A stretch of DNA of 33,664 nt from a virus. The DNA is taken from the IMG/VR virus record IMGVR_UViG_3300025886_000089, positions 1 to 33,664 of that record; one strand, 5' to 3'. The notes beneath the pieces are model-generated. The model was not told the DNA's origin. It made no database searches and saw only the letters and a list, made by a program, of their open reading frames with translations. The stretch's first letter is position 1. Each line of letters starts with the position of its first letter. This document shows positions 26,601 to 32,800 of the stretch, one piece after another. A program made the position numbers and the translations under genes.

Positions 26601-28413
26601 CGCTCATCATTCTACAAGCAACAATTCTACGCCCGGAAAATACTCTTTAGCAGAAACTCAAGCGTCGGCAAAAATGAGCGTAATGAGCCTGGTTGGTGCC
26701 TACTACAAGGGTATATCTCGAATGATTCATGTTGATAGATTTAAGCCTCCTGCTTATAAACAATTTCAAAAACCCGGTCAGTTAGTTATCGCGGATTTTT
26801 TAGAGCAATTTGAAGATATTTTTTATTTTTCTTGCTATTTCGCTAATAATAAGAGGGATTACATTGAGTTGAGTCAGGCAGAAATTAATTCTAATCCAAA
26901 TTTTAATGTAAAGGGTGTGATAGACTCTTATTTGAATAAGAAAGAGCGAGCATACTCTTTGTTTGAGTTTACGAATGGAATTCCAAATAGTGGAGATTTT
27001 ATTGGAAAGGGAATGTGCTTGCTTGTTGACGGAAAAATTTATGGTTGCAATACTCATCATGTTTTTGATTCGGGTATTGACGTTACGAAATTTAGTCTGA
27101 TTCAGGATTTTGAAGATATAAAAAACTTTATAGAAAGCAATTTCTCTTTCGGTAACAGAGTATTTCGTTTTCAAACAGAATATCCATTCTGGAATAATCC
27201 TTCTTTAGGTGTTCGTGCTACATTTAATATTTCCTATATGTGGGTATCTAATCTTTACGAGTCTTTCGAAAATAATGATTACATGGAGGCTATATCTGCA
27301 GCCTATAATCAAAATAATTTTAGAGATTCCATGATTCATAAATTGCCAATAGATATAGGCAAGCAACTTCCAGAAGATAATCATTTGTCAAACCCAGACT
27401 CTAACCATAGAAATCCGGGCGCCAATGTATTTAGGTACGTAGGAGAAACTTTGCCTGTTCTTGAGGGCGGGGGCCTTAAGGTAAATTTTAAGGAGTTTTT
27501 GAACTTATCCGAAAATCAAAAAAATCAACTAAGGCTTGTTAAGGAAAAAATTAATAATTTAATATCTGATGATAGGGTTGTTAATATCTCTATCTTCGAG
27601 TCTGCTGCGGGTAGATTTGAGCCCGAGGACGATACTTATGCTGCAGCATCTTCGGTTCAAGAGTTTTTGGGGATGAGAAAAACTAATGGATCGTATAGGC
27701 CTGCGGCTAAATACGGAACAATCATGTTTGATCCCCTTATATTTTTAGACGAATTCTCGACAGAAAATACCTCTATTACTCAAACCTCCGATACAGGCGA
27801 AGGTCTTACTAATTTCTACTCTACATTGCTGCACGAAACTCTACACGTTTTGGGCTTAGGGTCTAAAAATGTTGGTGAAATATATAACGATATAGATCTA
27901 GTAAACAAAACTAGGTCTAGTAGTTTTAGTGGAGAATTTTTTGCTATCAGGCTTAATCTTCAGGACTGGGGAAAGCAGTTTTATGGAAAAAATGTATCCG
28001 AAGAATATAAAAGTTTGGTCGAGGCACAAATAATAAAAGATCAAAGCGTTGATGATGCAGAGGGTTATTTTACTGATACGAATGGGCAAGTTTTTTATAT
28101 AGACTCTGCACCCATGAGTAATTTTTCTCACTTTGCCGAAACCTGTAAAAGTTTGGGAGAATATATTCAGCCGTCTTTTCCCTTTGCTGTTATGACTCCG
28201 TATACGCTTGGAGGGGACTATGGTATATCTGACAAAAGCAATCGCATGACTCTCGCTTGGTTAAAAGATTTAGGTTGGACTATATCTGAAAATGCATATA
28301 ATATAGTTGAGCCCAATGATAGTAAGTTTATGGAACCACATATTAATCCTGATGCAAGCATGCGGCAGTGGGCTAGAGAGTGGTTAGAGAGGAATTATAG
28401 CTTGTTGTTGTGA
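14653..28413 (+). CDS. Giant modular minor tail protein with gpM-like domains and C-terminal metzincin-type peptidase (4586 aa)
   Basis: A 4586-aa protein in the slot of lambda M, between the tape measure region and L. AAGG (14644-14647) lies 5 nt before the ATG. Modules in order: a chitin-binding-like segment (about 27-60); a W-rich module (about 155-300); two gpM-like domains (about 700-838 and 972-1088) with the hallmark ILHFLExH; a chitin-binding-like segment between them (about 849-893); a long central region of unknown folds with about ten degenerate DFTxIGA-type beta modules; a clearer chitin-binding-like motif (about 3781-3818); and a C-terminal peptidase-like domain (about 4300-4560) with HETLH at 4394-4398. 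No signal peptide. The gpM domains should attach it to the tail tip, while the binding and peptidase modules suggest contact with the host surface. The frame is open throughout. The stop overlaps the GTG of the next gene. Confidence 0.9.
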   Translation: MDSSIFQQIKDKALLSEHDSSIEPFSGIYDPLKSYKKFDYAFSKEDGRFFYAKRDIDNGGTFAIEGAYRFFLDPEGPENNDFKTHYIFDEANTISTENVGFEPGQKIKLEGSINGADGFYEVLNYERNLSASNSISNQSSILLRLDGTKILESSGDEDWFWFTSSWFLKTADGSDEAFLWSTSMQNNFIFHQKLGWMALSLEDEENQYDTTHEISFYLVGADDKGQWAWSSKEFSRYTNPSTSISERPSTFVYLFDSENKSLGSEGWAMVGTPDTEELKALYGYYFYNFSENKYFFINKENGNSTIDSASIAPDSVLGSINFENSFGVADVPSAQLPETSESGLINKFTDSVQSRIQIRGLPKDGSDNAYKSNSGLFNLEESGGEEWFSQKIFEQFVGSQELYIFNRGKIGWEKTVFYYNGYWNKYNMWGYRSGSYVKTYHPEKDSRQTHYYDSSYKKYGAAGFFAITSDHYNELQKIRRHHIHYSSMSYSPLMGWAGQDYFSKINFEVKFSRVVDQQDLKSGNTYYVYERGQNPTSIKNITNDLDALTRGRSGSGSQIAPYNGDTFTAHTDSSSLPEGNQLEGDTVFVELVGQDRYGEFTSSGINISQDEISLYESLPEKTMLVYEQNFSRKKSRGNNSFYYIDWKAERIDNQVITLVLGKDVFDLNLSSISAIEQKSDHVIKISSIGTDISSSDSWTYDDFFFDADYGSTVSFKADTHIEKYGNGYFVARPKDINSMTCEFNLNFKNRTSREANSILHFLESHQGQYEKKRETEFLEYKAGIEGFRWDGNSTFHPYDSLDNQSKDFYCREFSHKINFENNHDVSAKLVSYSSSLLNKSESIFVKPAESYSNNKIYREDDVVFEPDNHQYYYCKPTLINEETGELQESFIGFDPIKKYIPLKEIKYGDVYKVIESTSGFNYTLIGSDSNDIGTAFLYNGLDIDENFSDVKVLLSKKAWDRNDSGYESINKDVWTQDFNWKPSANFSINHEPRTSLTEIGKSYKQTYKDGINVNRLKFSVSFENRDDLEAYSILHFLEHHYGCIPFSFKPPSPYKRKSFICSNWSHTYNYKNSHSILAEFEEFSVGIDSSDILNLVTPSPVAPGRLMVKSPIEMSSEQNPIISSKPFIKRIELENLGSGSIEIVSLSFDGAVFPSYYKKFGESYIPEGYSGEELLSDDIKAIVLNEIFPFDNLNEFGQIRSWDDWLKKNSLLSSILNKTLIWERPEYWTVRDFTKEMLRMVYLYLPEHAEQGFSRLQASQINGILSSVEGIRVILRDMIGRDEFLEEQFIDLYSDKSSYEDTASIIRAIYASSQFKSVADLDVKVISKDLSDEDLSAKVNSVFDYASELTKFEQALTNELPIQREKIRFEKYNDSQQSFKSEDQTVEGEYYQKNNGDIFTPYKSKIEPDHFLNRELFLKHGSNKLEPFSRGYIDLVINEGNSEDFFSFVGNEEDKEILWDTSEGDTGGRIKISIINSDLSSNLQIEWVTIGDDQELQEPNTLSVSVNNWLSGDPQEEAIVDSAKPLSEEAITCPSVYFLKTYNNPVHPSNIIKGEMYCVHEYEETSVDSYIGVGCNDSNLDLAFIATDHGLNFQWGKNDFVVNVRSLDSNRHNKGGGAIFLPVEKKPFSESEFPELDCNPFHNKYENYDRYMRSAIGEKTFKNKYFNIDHFLEVENDTQFSKESRGLTEDSGGPTYSKIASCSLTKNKDPRFFPGFPCSITRPRNFKGGGTVYDLDYGKNFGLKGFESFSEASNETFIIEENPVLQDLYKSYEGLGNFNYQGSTFRRLAQESVKAFPLAVDEGDMFSIENIDSESLLSSMQAKEKYIIESEDKKFGDTDFSLLTSWLYIEPNRTLINHIAHCLTAPPEEQINQWAGLGSYKKHINEKVDLDSLDVDVDQLLSMDNMQDVIDYFLDKLKAWQTSVPIDEIQEGDLVKISRDSELVNYYDLGLEYEEDFIDQPLIGRVFVFNGNDTWSNLDLTRNLSQLNNGDFFEVIETREGFDFTDVGAFENEVGSLGFSNGAAVSEEFNDIRVKLSLPYVTLLNQAFPQSLKKEDILLNQTYELVTNPIGDEAKDLLLQVGCLDVEEGSDFVAIANGRDVFIDQADQGIRFIPLYNLVMYMPEGTVFTCTYNPLNDLLLQSENRKMVDFGSKATVQILLPDGLGAKWSNQSLPSPILGAKYLFEDPDFHDYFIENWASFVKESYDPGVSLDQTYDFTRTGNFPETSYLNHWAASNKPNPNQARGMIPGSSDQIGWLAPGVVYAFFSTFTYMLQEYRKKNGIQANAKLGQKLFQYAANMIAYEWVGTMPTYTFDDNKKEWVSNGTVKFPSGGRTPARDNSLAAYNWADTRSDSYYGDGVLLGISEGLARVLALWSLFAQFSWCLVGAKKMKFHSHYRKNSNASIYKNLTWGINVVQRWIEESPSIDVTYDEHPHFETWSTISNESTLTIQGNISINNGYQNLLQKSNGQRLRWAAMLYNSDRLLKPDGGTHDDTVRNLYWNMSPDLMRWSSSNFVNADTVKSYFEEVPVLNNVPLFKFKTYWDWLLSKYKDSLGMPSYIPGSFNYIDLSGLGIGILPTGDTGVRNKIKSTRIQNWNADQVVRRLWDANPLSDITSLPSKSGEYRFWNTLGFYYAYGSQPLSSPVIQGIFNKPAAMQYFAASNASEFIQEMQTDGGALSKLILKEIEDGSMEVANSSEETLEKIYEKYFSGDSTVKKLYPEDSWYELSGKIKYGDSTENILDVTWGQTYEIEKVGDDILEAQKIFKPIQVPLSSIVAGEKYMILYFEGGETIDLSAVGGSSSNKPGDIVTFAVSGENFIKDNPTFVGSFFVGKVADVSVGNKVRFINTPYAAVPINAIVTDISIVISRVGSTDFTSIGGPSASSQYVGQMFTSTGSGASLSGDSEVEIAFFNMSGFKLKPVYPNYDLPPPRENDSYTAIVDGSLLDWNSFNLNNEKRNSVRLIRGATVIENKYSGEINLTGDSLSVNVKSSDESNWEIPAHFILKGEDYQIITNPGGDDFSQIGALSNSVGTKFTASENGSYVNWSAHSTVIATSIDSSVYPHDLKSMPNYSQTALVEFVNTQPNFEQEFVDAHEGVWVEYILKAYNLEGGHILFPNEMHKYGIESSEDVSWPVDSKKAELLDEGVLDNENHCILSIEKKPGEKGYSEVYEQRGICRAFKGESRGSSGSSSSIKFYGVIKSRFSSFQDVANLEVEITDKAFNYGLTKNRNDVYNIVDRNGNFVNIPFGNKLVAVNEYNSIVNKKKNQKKYIALEKTVLNNCTSDFAHAVPAKIPDNYNSFLCNPDDFESVFAEIIFPSPSGDHTVVHVILSGEYKYINKISIESISSGVNRWQLSGDQLIFKLKDLSLSLEDFVFQYQELDIKIKVVKTDSSSFMTMSNLLEDKKSVAFFTYVYRGNHRQTTKIVYSSKMSQEDIDLIEDITYEKNPNLAEHRFMNKEIAEIFMRYISDEDLHSSVWVLDHNVQLKNLKITRQFTETETDSGLKTPILMARANLSSGLDPSLFWNDGILVEPKNIEKDNEYLVLSVYDDEVSDLTSVGAHSGYQNQDFYTFIATADGSDSIGGSTILVNISENLEKGYIARLVELYLGFRIADININWHEWDKYIGNSDHAIRRGLACASQQYHYCTLPIKSAMADDSVPSSIIDSEDMKKTAFAVPPLVHMGNNIGRAPKWKTGEINKNRESEFRVTTEDLLPHYLVDSVNYLILSHLELGVAYPEIGEVYTIASVPLLEEDYFDYSLIGGPQSNYSVGDTFTCSNEINFWQNDLTYSEGDHVVYRGKTYQALKDDITVGQFIEFEEWGQISNLNRIHGNFPSLGVSLNEPGEEFIYKGDYIELIPLGMVQLSNKSLPSSNVGKARELLGLKIDFKNIDSSDIVPSYDKVPSYLYALANTYSLDVGFLNPGSFSTRANNIFSPIDLHNQFMQYGFQHFYGKDTKYKFNYGCKKAFYLGNSYDPYEFYKAIHIGAHHSTSNNSTPGKYSLAETQASAKMSVMSLVGAYYKGISRMIHVDRFKPPAYKQFQKPGQLVIADFLEQFEDIFYFSCYFANNKRDYIELSQAEINSNPNFNVKGVIDSYLNKKERAYSLFEFTNGIPNSGDFIGKGMCLLVDGKIYGCNTHHVFDSGIDVTKFSLIQDFEDIKNFIESNFSFGNRVFRFQTEYPFWNNPSLGVRATFNISYMWVSNLYESFENNDYMEAISAAYNQNNFRDSMIHKLPIDIGKQLPEDNHLSNPDSNHRNPGANVFRYVGETLPVLEGGGLKVNFKEFLNLSENQKNQLRLVKEKINNLISDDRVVNISIFESAAGRFEPEDDTYAAASSVQEFLGMRKTNGSYRPAAKYGTIMFDPLIFLDEFSTENTSITQTSDTGEGLTNFYSTLLHETLHVLGLGSKNVGEIYNDIDLVNKTRSSSFSGEFFAIRLNLQDWGKQFYGKNVSEEYKSLVEAQIIKDQSVDDAEGYFTDTNGQVFYIDSAPMSNFSHFAETCKSLGEYIQPSFPFAVMTPYTLGGDYGISDKSNRMTLAWLKDLGWTISENAYNIVEPNDSKFMEPHINPDASMRQWAREWLERNYSLLL
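15115..15552 (+). other. W-rich surface-type module in the giant tail protein
   Basis: Residues about 155-300 show a spaced tryptophan/aromatic pattern: DWFWFTSSWF, FIFHQKLGWMAL, GQWAWSSKEF, STFVYLFDS, EGWAMV, then YYFYNFSENKYFF. The layout (WF, then H...GW, then W.W, then YPF/VYL, then a final YNF...) resembles a module I know from C-termini of secreted proteins in Verrucomicrobia and relatives. The match is from memory of the pattern, not a search. A weaker second aromatic-rich region follows at about residues 384-470. Confidence 0.4.
16027..16099. repeat. Perfect 27-bp inverted repeat (hairpin) inside the giant gene
   Basis: Left arm 16027-16053 and right arm 16073-16099 are exact reverse complements over 27 bp, separated by a 19-nt loop. 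The arms contain the GC-rich core GGTGCCGCCGG followed by six T, unlike the AT-rich surroundings. The reading frame passes through unbroken, encoding GAAGFFAI on one arm and NELQKIRRHH on the other. No other inverted repeat of comparable length was noticed in the window. Confidence 0.95.
16750..17166 (+). other. gpM-like domain 1 of the giant tail protein
   Basis: Residues about 700-838. Landmarks follow lambda-type minor tail protein M: DADYGSTVSF and EKYGNGYFVARP (the usual GDGY region), FNLNFKNRTSREANSILHFL, a long variable loop, then CREFSHKINFENNHDVSAKL. Lambda gpM is a separate protein of about 109 aa. Confidence 0.75.
17356..25985 (+). repeat. Dispersed degenerate DFTxIGA beta modules in the giant tail protein
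   Basis: A 45-55 residue pattern, I..G..Y.I......DFT.IG...N..G..F.A...G, recurs at about nt 17356, 19297, 20437 (weak), 20611, 20815, 22957, 23206, 23647, 25240 and 25849. The clearest copies are GFDFTDVGAFENEVGSLGF (20653 region), GSTDFTSIGGPSASSQYVG (23260 region) and GDDFSQIGALSNSVGTKFTA (23700 region). Similar GTTDFTxIGA modules are, to my knowledge, common in phage tail and fibre proteins. The copies are strongly diverged, so these are ancient repeats. Confidence 0.65.
17566..17916 (+). other. gpM-like domain 2 of the giant tail protein
   Basis: Residues about 972-1088. This is the better gpM match: FNWKPSANFSINHEPRTSL, NRLKFSVSFENRDDLEA followed by YSILHFLEHHYGCIPFSFKP, PPSPYKRKSFICSNWSHTY, and AEFEEF. 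The FLExHxG...F.F.PP.PY...F.C..W order is the standard gpM layout. Confidence 0.85.
25993..26106 (+). other. Chitin-binding (CBM5/12)-like motif in the giant tail protein
   Basis: Residues about 3781-3818: W..NDLTYSEGDHVVYRGKTYQA...G......EEWGQ. The order W, YxxGDxVxYxGKxYxA, W is typical of CBM5/12-type carbohydrate-binding modules. A weaker version is at about residues 849-893 (IYREDDVVF...QYYYCKP). Confidence 0.6.
27832..28290 (+). other. Metzincin-type (leishmanolysin-like) zinc peptidase core at the C-terminus of the giant tail protein
   Basis: HETLHVLGLG (His4394, Glu4395, His4398, Gly4401) fits HExxHxxG of metzincins, but the 11th position is Ser, not His or Asp. As in leishmanolysin (M8), where the third zinc ligand follows an insertion, a candidate third His lies 95 residues later (SHF, His4493). 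It is followed by a possible Met-turn (FAVMTPYT, Met4514) and by MTLAWLKDLGWTI, which matches the T.A.L.DLGW/Y ending of that family. All catalytic landmarks are present, so an active enzyme is plausible. Confidence 0.65.
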
Positions 28414-29537
28414 AATCTTCGGCCGATAGAAACAAACAAATTATATCACTTAGCCCTGATGTAATAGTATCTCTTTTTGAATTGGATTTATCTCCCTTGT
28501 CTGATAATTTTATAAATTTATCTGAAACAGAAAAAATAAATTTAGGTGGTACGATATATAGGTTTACGTCTTCAGAAAACGGCACAAACCCTATAATTTG
28601 GCAGGGCAATTCTTATCAACCTTTGCCTGTTAAAATTGAAGATGTTGAACAAAAGAGCCAGGGATCTCTGCCTAGACCTAAATTAGTTTTAGCTAATCCT
28701 GAAGGTATTTTCTCAAAAATAGTTTATTACAATGAAGATTTTTTAAATTGTAGGGTTACCAGAAAAAGGGTTTTTGCTAGGTTTTTAGATAAAGAAAACT
28801 TTCAAAACAGAAACCTTAACGAAAATGGCCAAAACCCTTTTGGCTCCTCGGATTCTGACGCCGGTTTTCCTGATGATGTTTTTTATATTAATAAAAAATT
28901 AACTGAAGATAGGGATCAAGTTGTTTTCGAGTTAGCTTCTGCTTTGGAGTTAGAGAACGCTATGGTTCCTGCAAGAAAAATGATGGCAAACTATTGTAAT
29001 TGGACCTATAGATGTGAAATTGGTTGTGGTTATCGAGGGTTGGCTATCGAGAATTTAAGCGGAAAAGATCTAACTAAAGACTTGAAAAGTAATTTTGGGG
29101 AAGAAGCTAATATAAAATTTGCAAAAGTAGATCCAGAAAAATACCCAAAAATGATTGACAGCATTCCCGCGTGGAATAAATATGGGCAAAAATGGGCCGG
29201 AGATAAATGGTTAATTGGTTCTAGTATTTCTGTATATGGTTACAAGGCTGGAGACCTAGTTAAGATTTCTCCGGTAGGGGTTAAGAACAACCCTTACCTT
29301 ACTACTCCACAAGTTTTTGTTTGCTTGACTGATCATACAAATGCATTAGATTATCATCCATTTTTTGGTAGGTCTCACTGGGCTAAGGATGAGTGTCAAA
29401 AGAATTTCAAGTCTTGCAAAAAAAGGTTTACTGCAGAAGAATTAAGGTTAGAATCATTCAATAAATCTCCAGGAACTCCTTACAAGCCTCTTCCCTTTGG
29501 AGGGTTCCCAGGAGTTGTGAGATATGATCAATCATGA
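28410..29537 (+). CDS. Minor tail protein L homologue, Fe-S tail tip protein (375 aa)
   Basis: Homologous to lambda gpL, a tail tip component whose family binds an iron-sulfur cluster. Aligned landmarks are VSLFELDL, FTSSENGTNPIIWQGNSYQP, RPKLVLANPEGIFS, RVTRKRVFARFLDKENF, MVPARKMMANYCNWTYRC and a final GGFPG. Cysteines 196, 202, 206, 329 and 336 cover the expected cluster ligands (C-x9-C with an extra Cys, then C-x6-C). It is longer than lambda gpL (232 aa); most of the extra length lies between Cys206 and Cys329 and includes a segment (about 265-328) resembling a chitin-binding module (YKAGDLVKI, QVFVCLTDHT, HWAKDEC). Start is GTG in a GTGA overlap with the giant gene's stop. It ends 14 nt inside the next gene. 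Confidence 0.9.
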   Translation: MKSSADRNKQIISLSPDVIVSLFELDLSPLSDNFINLSETEKINLGGTIYRFTSSENGTNPIIWQGNSYQPLPVKIEDVEQKSQGSLPRPKLVLANPEGIFSKIVYYNEDFLNCRVTRKRVFARFLDKENFQNRNLNENGQNPFGSSDSDAGFPDDVFYINKKLTEDRDQVVFELASALELENAMVPARKMMANYCNWTYRCEIGCGYRGLAIENLSGKDLTKDLKSNFGEEANIKFAKVDPEKYPKMIDSIPAWNKYGQKWAGDKWLIGSSISVYGYKAGDLVKISPVGVKNNPYLTTPQVFVCLTDHTNALDYHPFFGRSHWAKDECQKNFKSCKKRFTAEELRLESFNKSPGTPYKPLPFGGFPGVVRYDQS

Positions 29538-29856
29538 GTTGAGGGACGACCTGCTTTGCCAGTTAAGAAATTATTCTTTATCAAATAAAGAAGTTGAAAT
29601 GTGTGGTGTTATTGCCAGAAGCGGAGATTTATTGAAGTTTTTCTCCTCAAAGAATTTGAGTTGTTCTCCCAGGCGTTTTTTTGAGTTAGATCCTAGGTTG
29701 ATTGTTGAACACGAAGTGTGCTACATTTTTCACTCCCACCCCTTTGGTTCTTCCAGGCCTTCTTCATTTGATAAAATTAATTGCAAGCGTATAAATATAC
29801 CGTATTTGATATATAGTATTAGAGATGAAGATTTTTATGTTTATAATGGTGTATAA
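29524..29856 (+). CDS. gpK-like tail protein, JAB/MPN metallopeptidase domain only (110 aa)
   Basis: A complete JAMM motif is visible: Glu25 in EMCGV, His70-Ser-His72-Pro, then Ser80 and Asp83 (HxHx7SxxD). This is the N-terminal domain of lambda gpK, a tail tip assembly protein. Lambda gpK also carries a C-terminal NlpC/P60 peptidoglycan hydrolase; here the protein stops after the JAB domain at 110 aa, and no NlpC/P60 sequence follows in the next gene. The start is supported by AGGAG (29510-29514), nine bases before ATG, and overlaps the end of the L gene by 14 nt. All metal and catalytic residues are kept, so an intact isopeptidase-type or processing activity is possible. Substrate unknown. 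Confidence 0.88.
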   Translation: MINHELRDDLLCQLRNYSLSNKEVEMCGVIARSGDLLKFFSSKNLSCSPRRFFELDPRLIVEHEVCYIFHSHPFGSSRPSSFDKINCKRINIPYLIYSIRDEDFYVYNGV

Positions 29857-29873
29857 GATTATAAGGTATAAGG

Positions 29874-32800
29874 ATGAAAAAGGTGGTTTTATATGGTCGT
29901 TTGGCTAAGCGTTTTGACAAAACGTGGTTTGTTAATGCTAAAACTGTGCCAGAGATTCTTAGGGCTATAGACGCTAATCAAGATGGGTTTTTGAATTTTT
30001 TATTAAGAGAATATAATTCTGGTAAAAACTATCTATTTTTGAGGAAAGCAATAAGCCCAAATGAAACAAGGGAATCTTTTGAGGAAAAGTTATTATTATC
30101 AAGAACAGATGTAGAGGTAGAGGTTGAAGAAGAGTTGCATATCTTGCCTAATGTAGAAGGCGCTGGGTGGGTTAAGGCTATATTTGATGTTGTTGTTGCT
30201 TTAACTGCTAAGAGCTGGTTCTTTAAGGCGGTTTTGTTTGCCGCTATCAGTTACGGTATACAGTCTTTAATGAAGCCACCAGACCCGCCCAAGCAATTTG
30301 AGCGAAATAATGTATCTACTCGATCTTATATAATTAATGGGGCATCCAATCGAAGAAGTCAAGGAGATCCCGTTCCTATAGGTTATGGCAGACTTGTGAT
30401 TGGTTCTTCTTCAATAGGGGAAAAAAGAACTATAAGTGCAAAAAAAAATCCTTCTAGCGCAAATGGGAAAGACAAAACCTACCCTTTGGAGTCAGAATCT
30501 TCTATAGAATATCTTGAATTGCTCTGCGAGGGACCTATAGAAGGGCTGGTGGATGAATTGGGTAACCCTGTGTCTTCTGATGGAGAGTATAATAAAAATT
30601 TAAAGGGCGTGTTGTTGAATGATGTTGTTGTTGTAGATTCTCTGGGTCAGTCTAATTATGTTCTTACGGAAGGAGTATCTTCAGAAGAATGTAAAGTTAA
30701 TGACGGTCTTGCGTCTAATACTTTAAATTTCACTCCAACTGAGGCTACTTATATAGTAGATTATGGAAACCAGGTATTATTCGGAGCAAGGCCGGATGTG
30801 ATAGGTGAAATTTATAAGTCGGGTACGACTAATCAAATAGCAATTGCCAAAAAATATAATCCCACTATATTTAATCATTTTGTTCCAAATAAGGATGTTA
30901 CTAATCTTACTTTTTTTATGGCTGTTGAGCTGATGTTTAATAGAGCTACTGACCAAAAGTCTTACACTTCTTCTGCGTTTGTTGATTTTTCAATTCATGT
31001 TCTAAGAGGCGGAAAAGAATATAATATATTTGACCCTAGGTCTGGATGCTCTGTAAGTACTCAAACCCCTATTGATGGGGATGGTTTAGGTGCACATTTT
31101 GGAAGAAATTTTAAAGTTGGGCTAAGCAGATTTAGTTCTCAGGGAGGGGGATTGTCGGTGAGTAGTAATTCTAATATGTCAAAATTAAAATTTGCAATAA
31201 ATCATTGGGATACTATTTCTAATAAATCAAGCATTAATTACGCCCCCGTAGAGCTACCTGATAATTTAAAAGAAAAGGTTAAAAATGGGGACAGCGATGG
31301 GTTTAGCACGGCTTCTCAGTTTGCTAGCCAATATAATGATGACAGGTTGAAGGCTGCATTGGATTCTTATATTGCTTATGTTGATAATAATCCTAGTGTC
31401 TTAAGTGCTTGGGTAGGTAATTCTTCATCAGATTTCTTTTCTGTATATGGTGTTGCGACTAGCGCTGTAGAAATTCCAATACAGGTACAAATTTATCGCT
31501 CTGAGGAATTTGGTGATGATGAGGAGGGCATAAGTTTTAAGTTTATGAAAATAACTCCCGAATTAGATCCAACAAAAAGAGCTGGGGAAAATGGTCGGAC
31601 AAATGCGCCTAACGATGTTTTTCTTAGTGGAAATTATACGAGATGTAATATTGCCCTTTCTAAGGTTCAGGAAGAAATTTTACAAGAAGTTAAATACCCT
31701 AATACTGCATTTTTAAGTTTAAAAATAGACTCTAGAAATTTTGCTCAGGTGCCTAAGCGGTCGTACCACGTAAAGCTTAAAAAGGTTTTAATTCCTGAAA
31801 ATTATGACCCAATAACAAGAAAATATAAGGGGTCCTGGAATGGGTTGTTCTTGGGTCAAAAAAATTACGAAGATGTAATATCGATAGCAGAAGAAAATTT
31901 AAGGTGGACTGATAATCCTGCCTGGATATTTTTTGATGTCATTTCGAATCCCAGGTTTGGGGTGTCGAAATATGGACTTGCTCCGGAAGATATAGATAAG
32001 TGGCAATTATATAAAATAGCAAAATATTGTGACGAGTTGGTTCAGACAGATTATATTCCAGAAACGTCTACGGGCTTACTTAGGCCATTTAATTTTAATT
32101 CGTCGTCAGATTATAAAGAAAATGAGAATCAAATTACTATATCTTTAAATGATTACGTTATATTTAATGATGATATTTCTGGCGAGGTGGCGATCAATGA
32201 GACGAATATAGATTCTTTAAATTTTACAATAACAGATAATAGTGGGCAGACAATAGATAGAAACGCTGCTGTAACTCCTCTTAATATAGATGATATATTT
32301 TTTGCAGTATTGGGAAGAGTGGCTACGGAGGAGGAAAAAAATACGTACATAGGAGGATCCTCGAGTCAAGTTCCAATCGTTTATGCGACAGGAAATAATA
32401 ATGAATCATCTACGGCGTCTGTTCAATGGCAGGTTAAGAGCCTGCTATCCGTACTTCTTTCTGCTTCAGATGAAAGCCTTGTTAGTCAAGGAGCCCAATA
32501 TTCAACAAAGCAATTTGCGAAAGAATTTGGAACTGGGTCTGAATATGCGGGAAAAAAAGTGTGTTTTTATATTAAAAAAATTAATTTAGATAATAAATTT
32601 TCAAGTAGTAGTGCGCTACCTAATTTAGTTGTTTTAGATGGAGCTAAAAATCTAACCATGCAAGAAATGCAAAGAAATCAAAAACAAGCTTGTTCTAGAT
32701 CTCTTGGTTGTGCTATAGAAGAAAGGATACTTGTAAGTTCTGACCCTACTTCCAGGAAAATAGTTGTAAAGGGGCCTTTGTTTGGGGAAAATCTTCAAAT

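Noticed and set aside
27832-27864. Classic HExxHxxGxxH metzincin call
   Set aside because: The 11th position is Ser, so the compact motif is not met; only the variant with a distant third His is kept.
29857-29873. Short gap before the I-J fusion examined for a terminator
   Set aside because: Only 17 nt with a ribosome binding site; no stem-loop or T-run.
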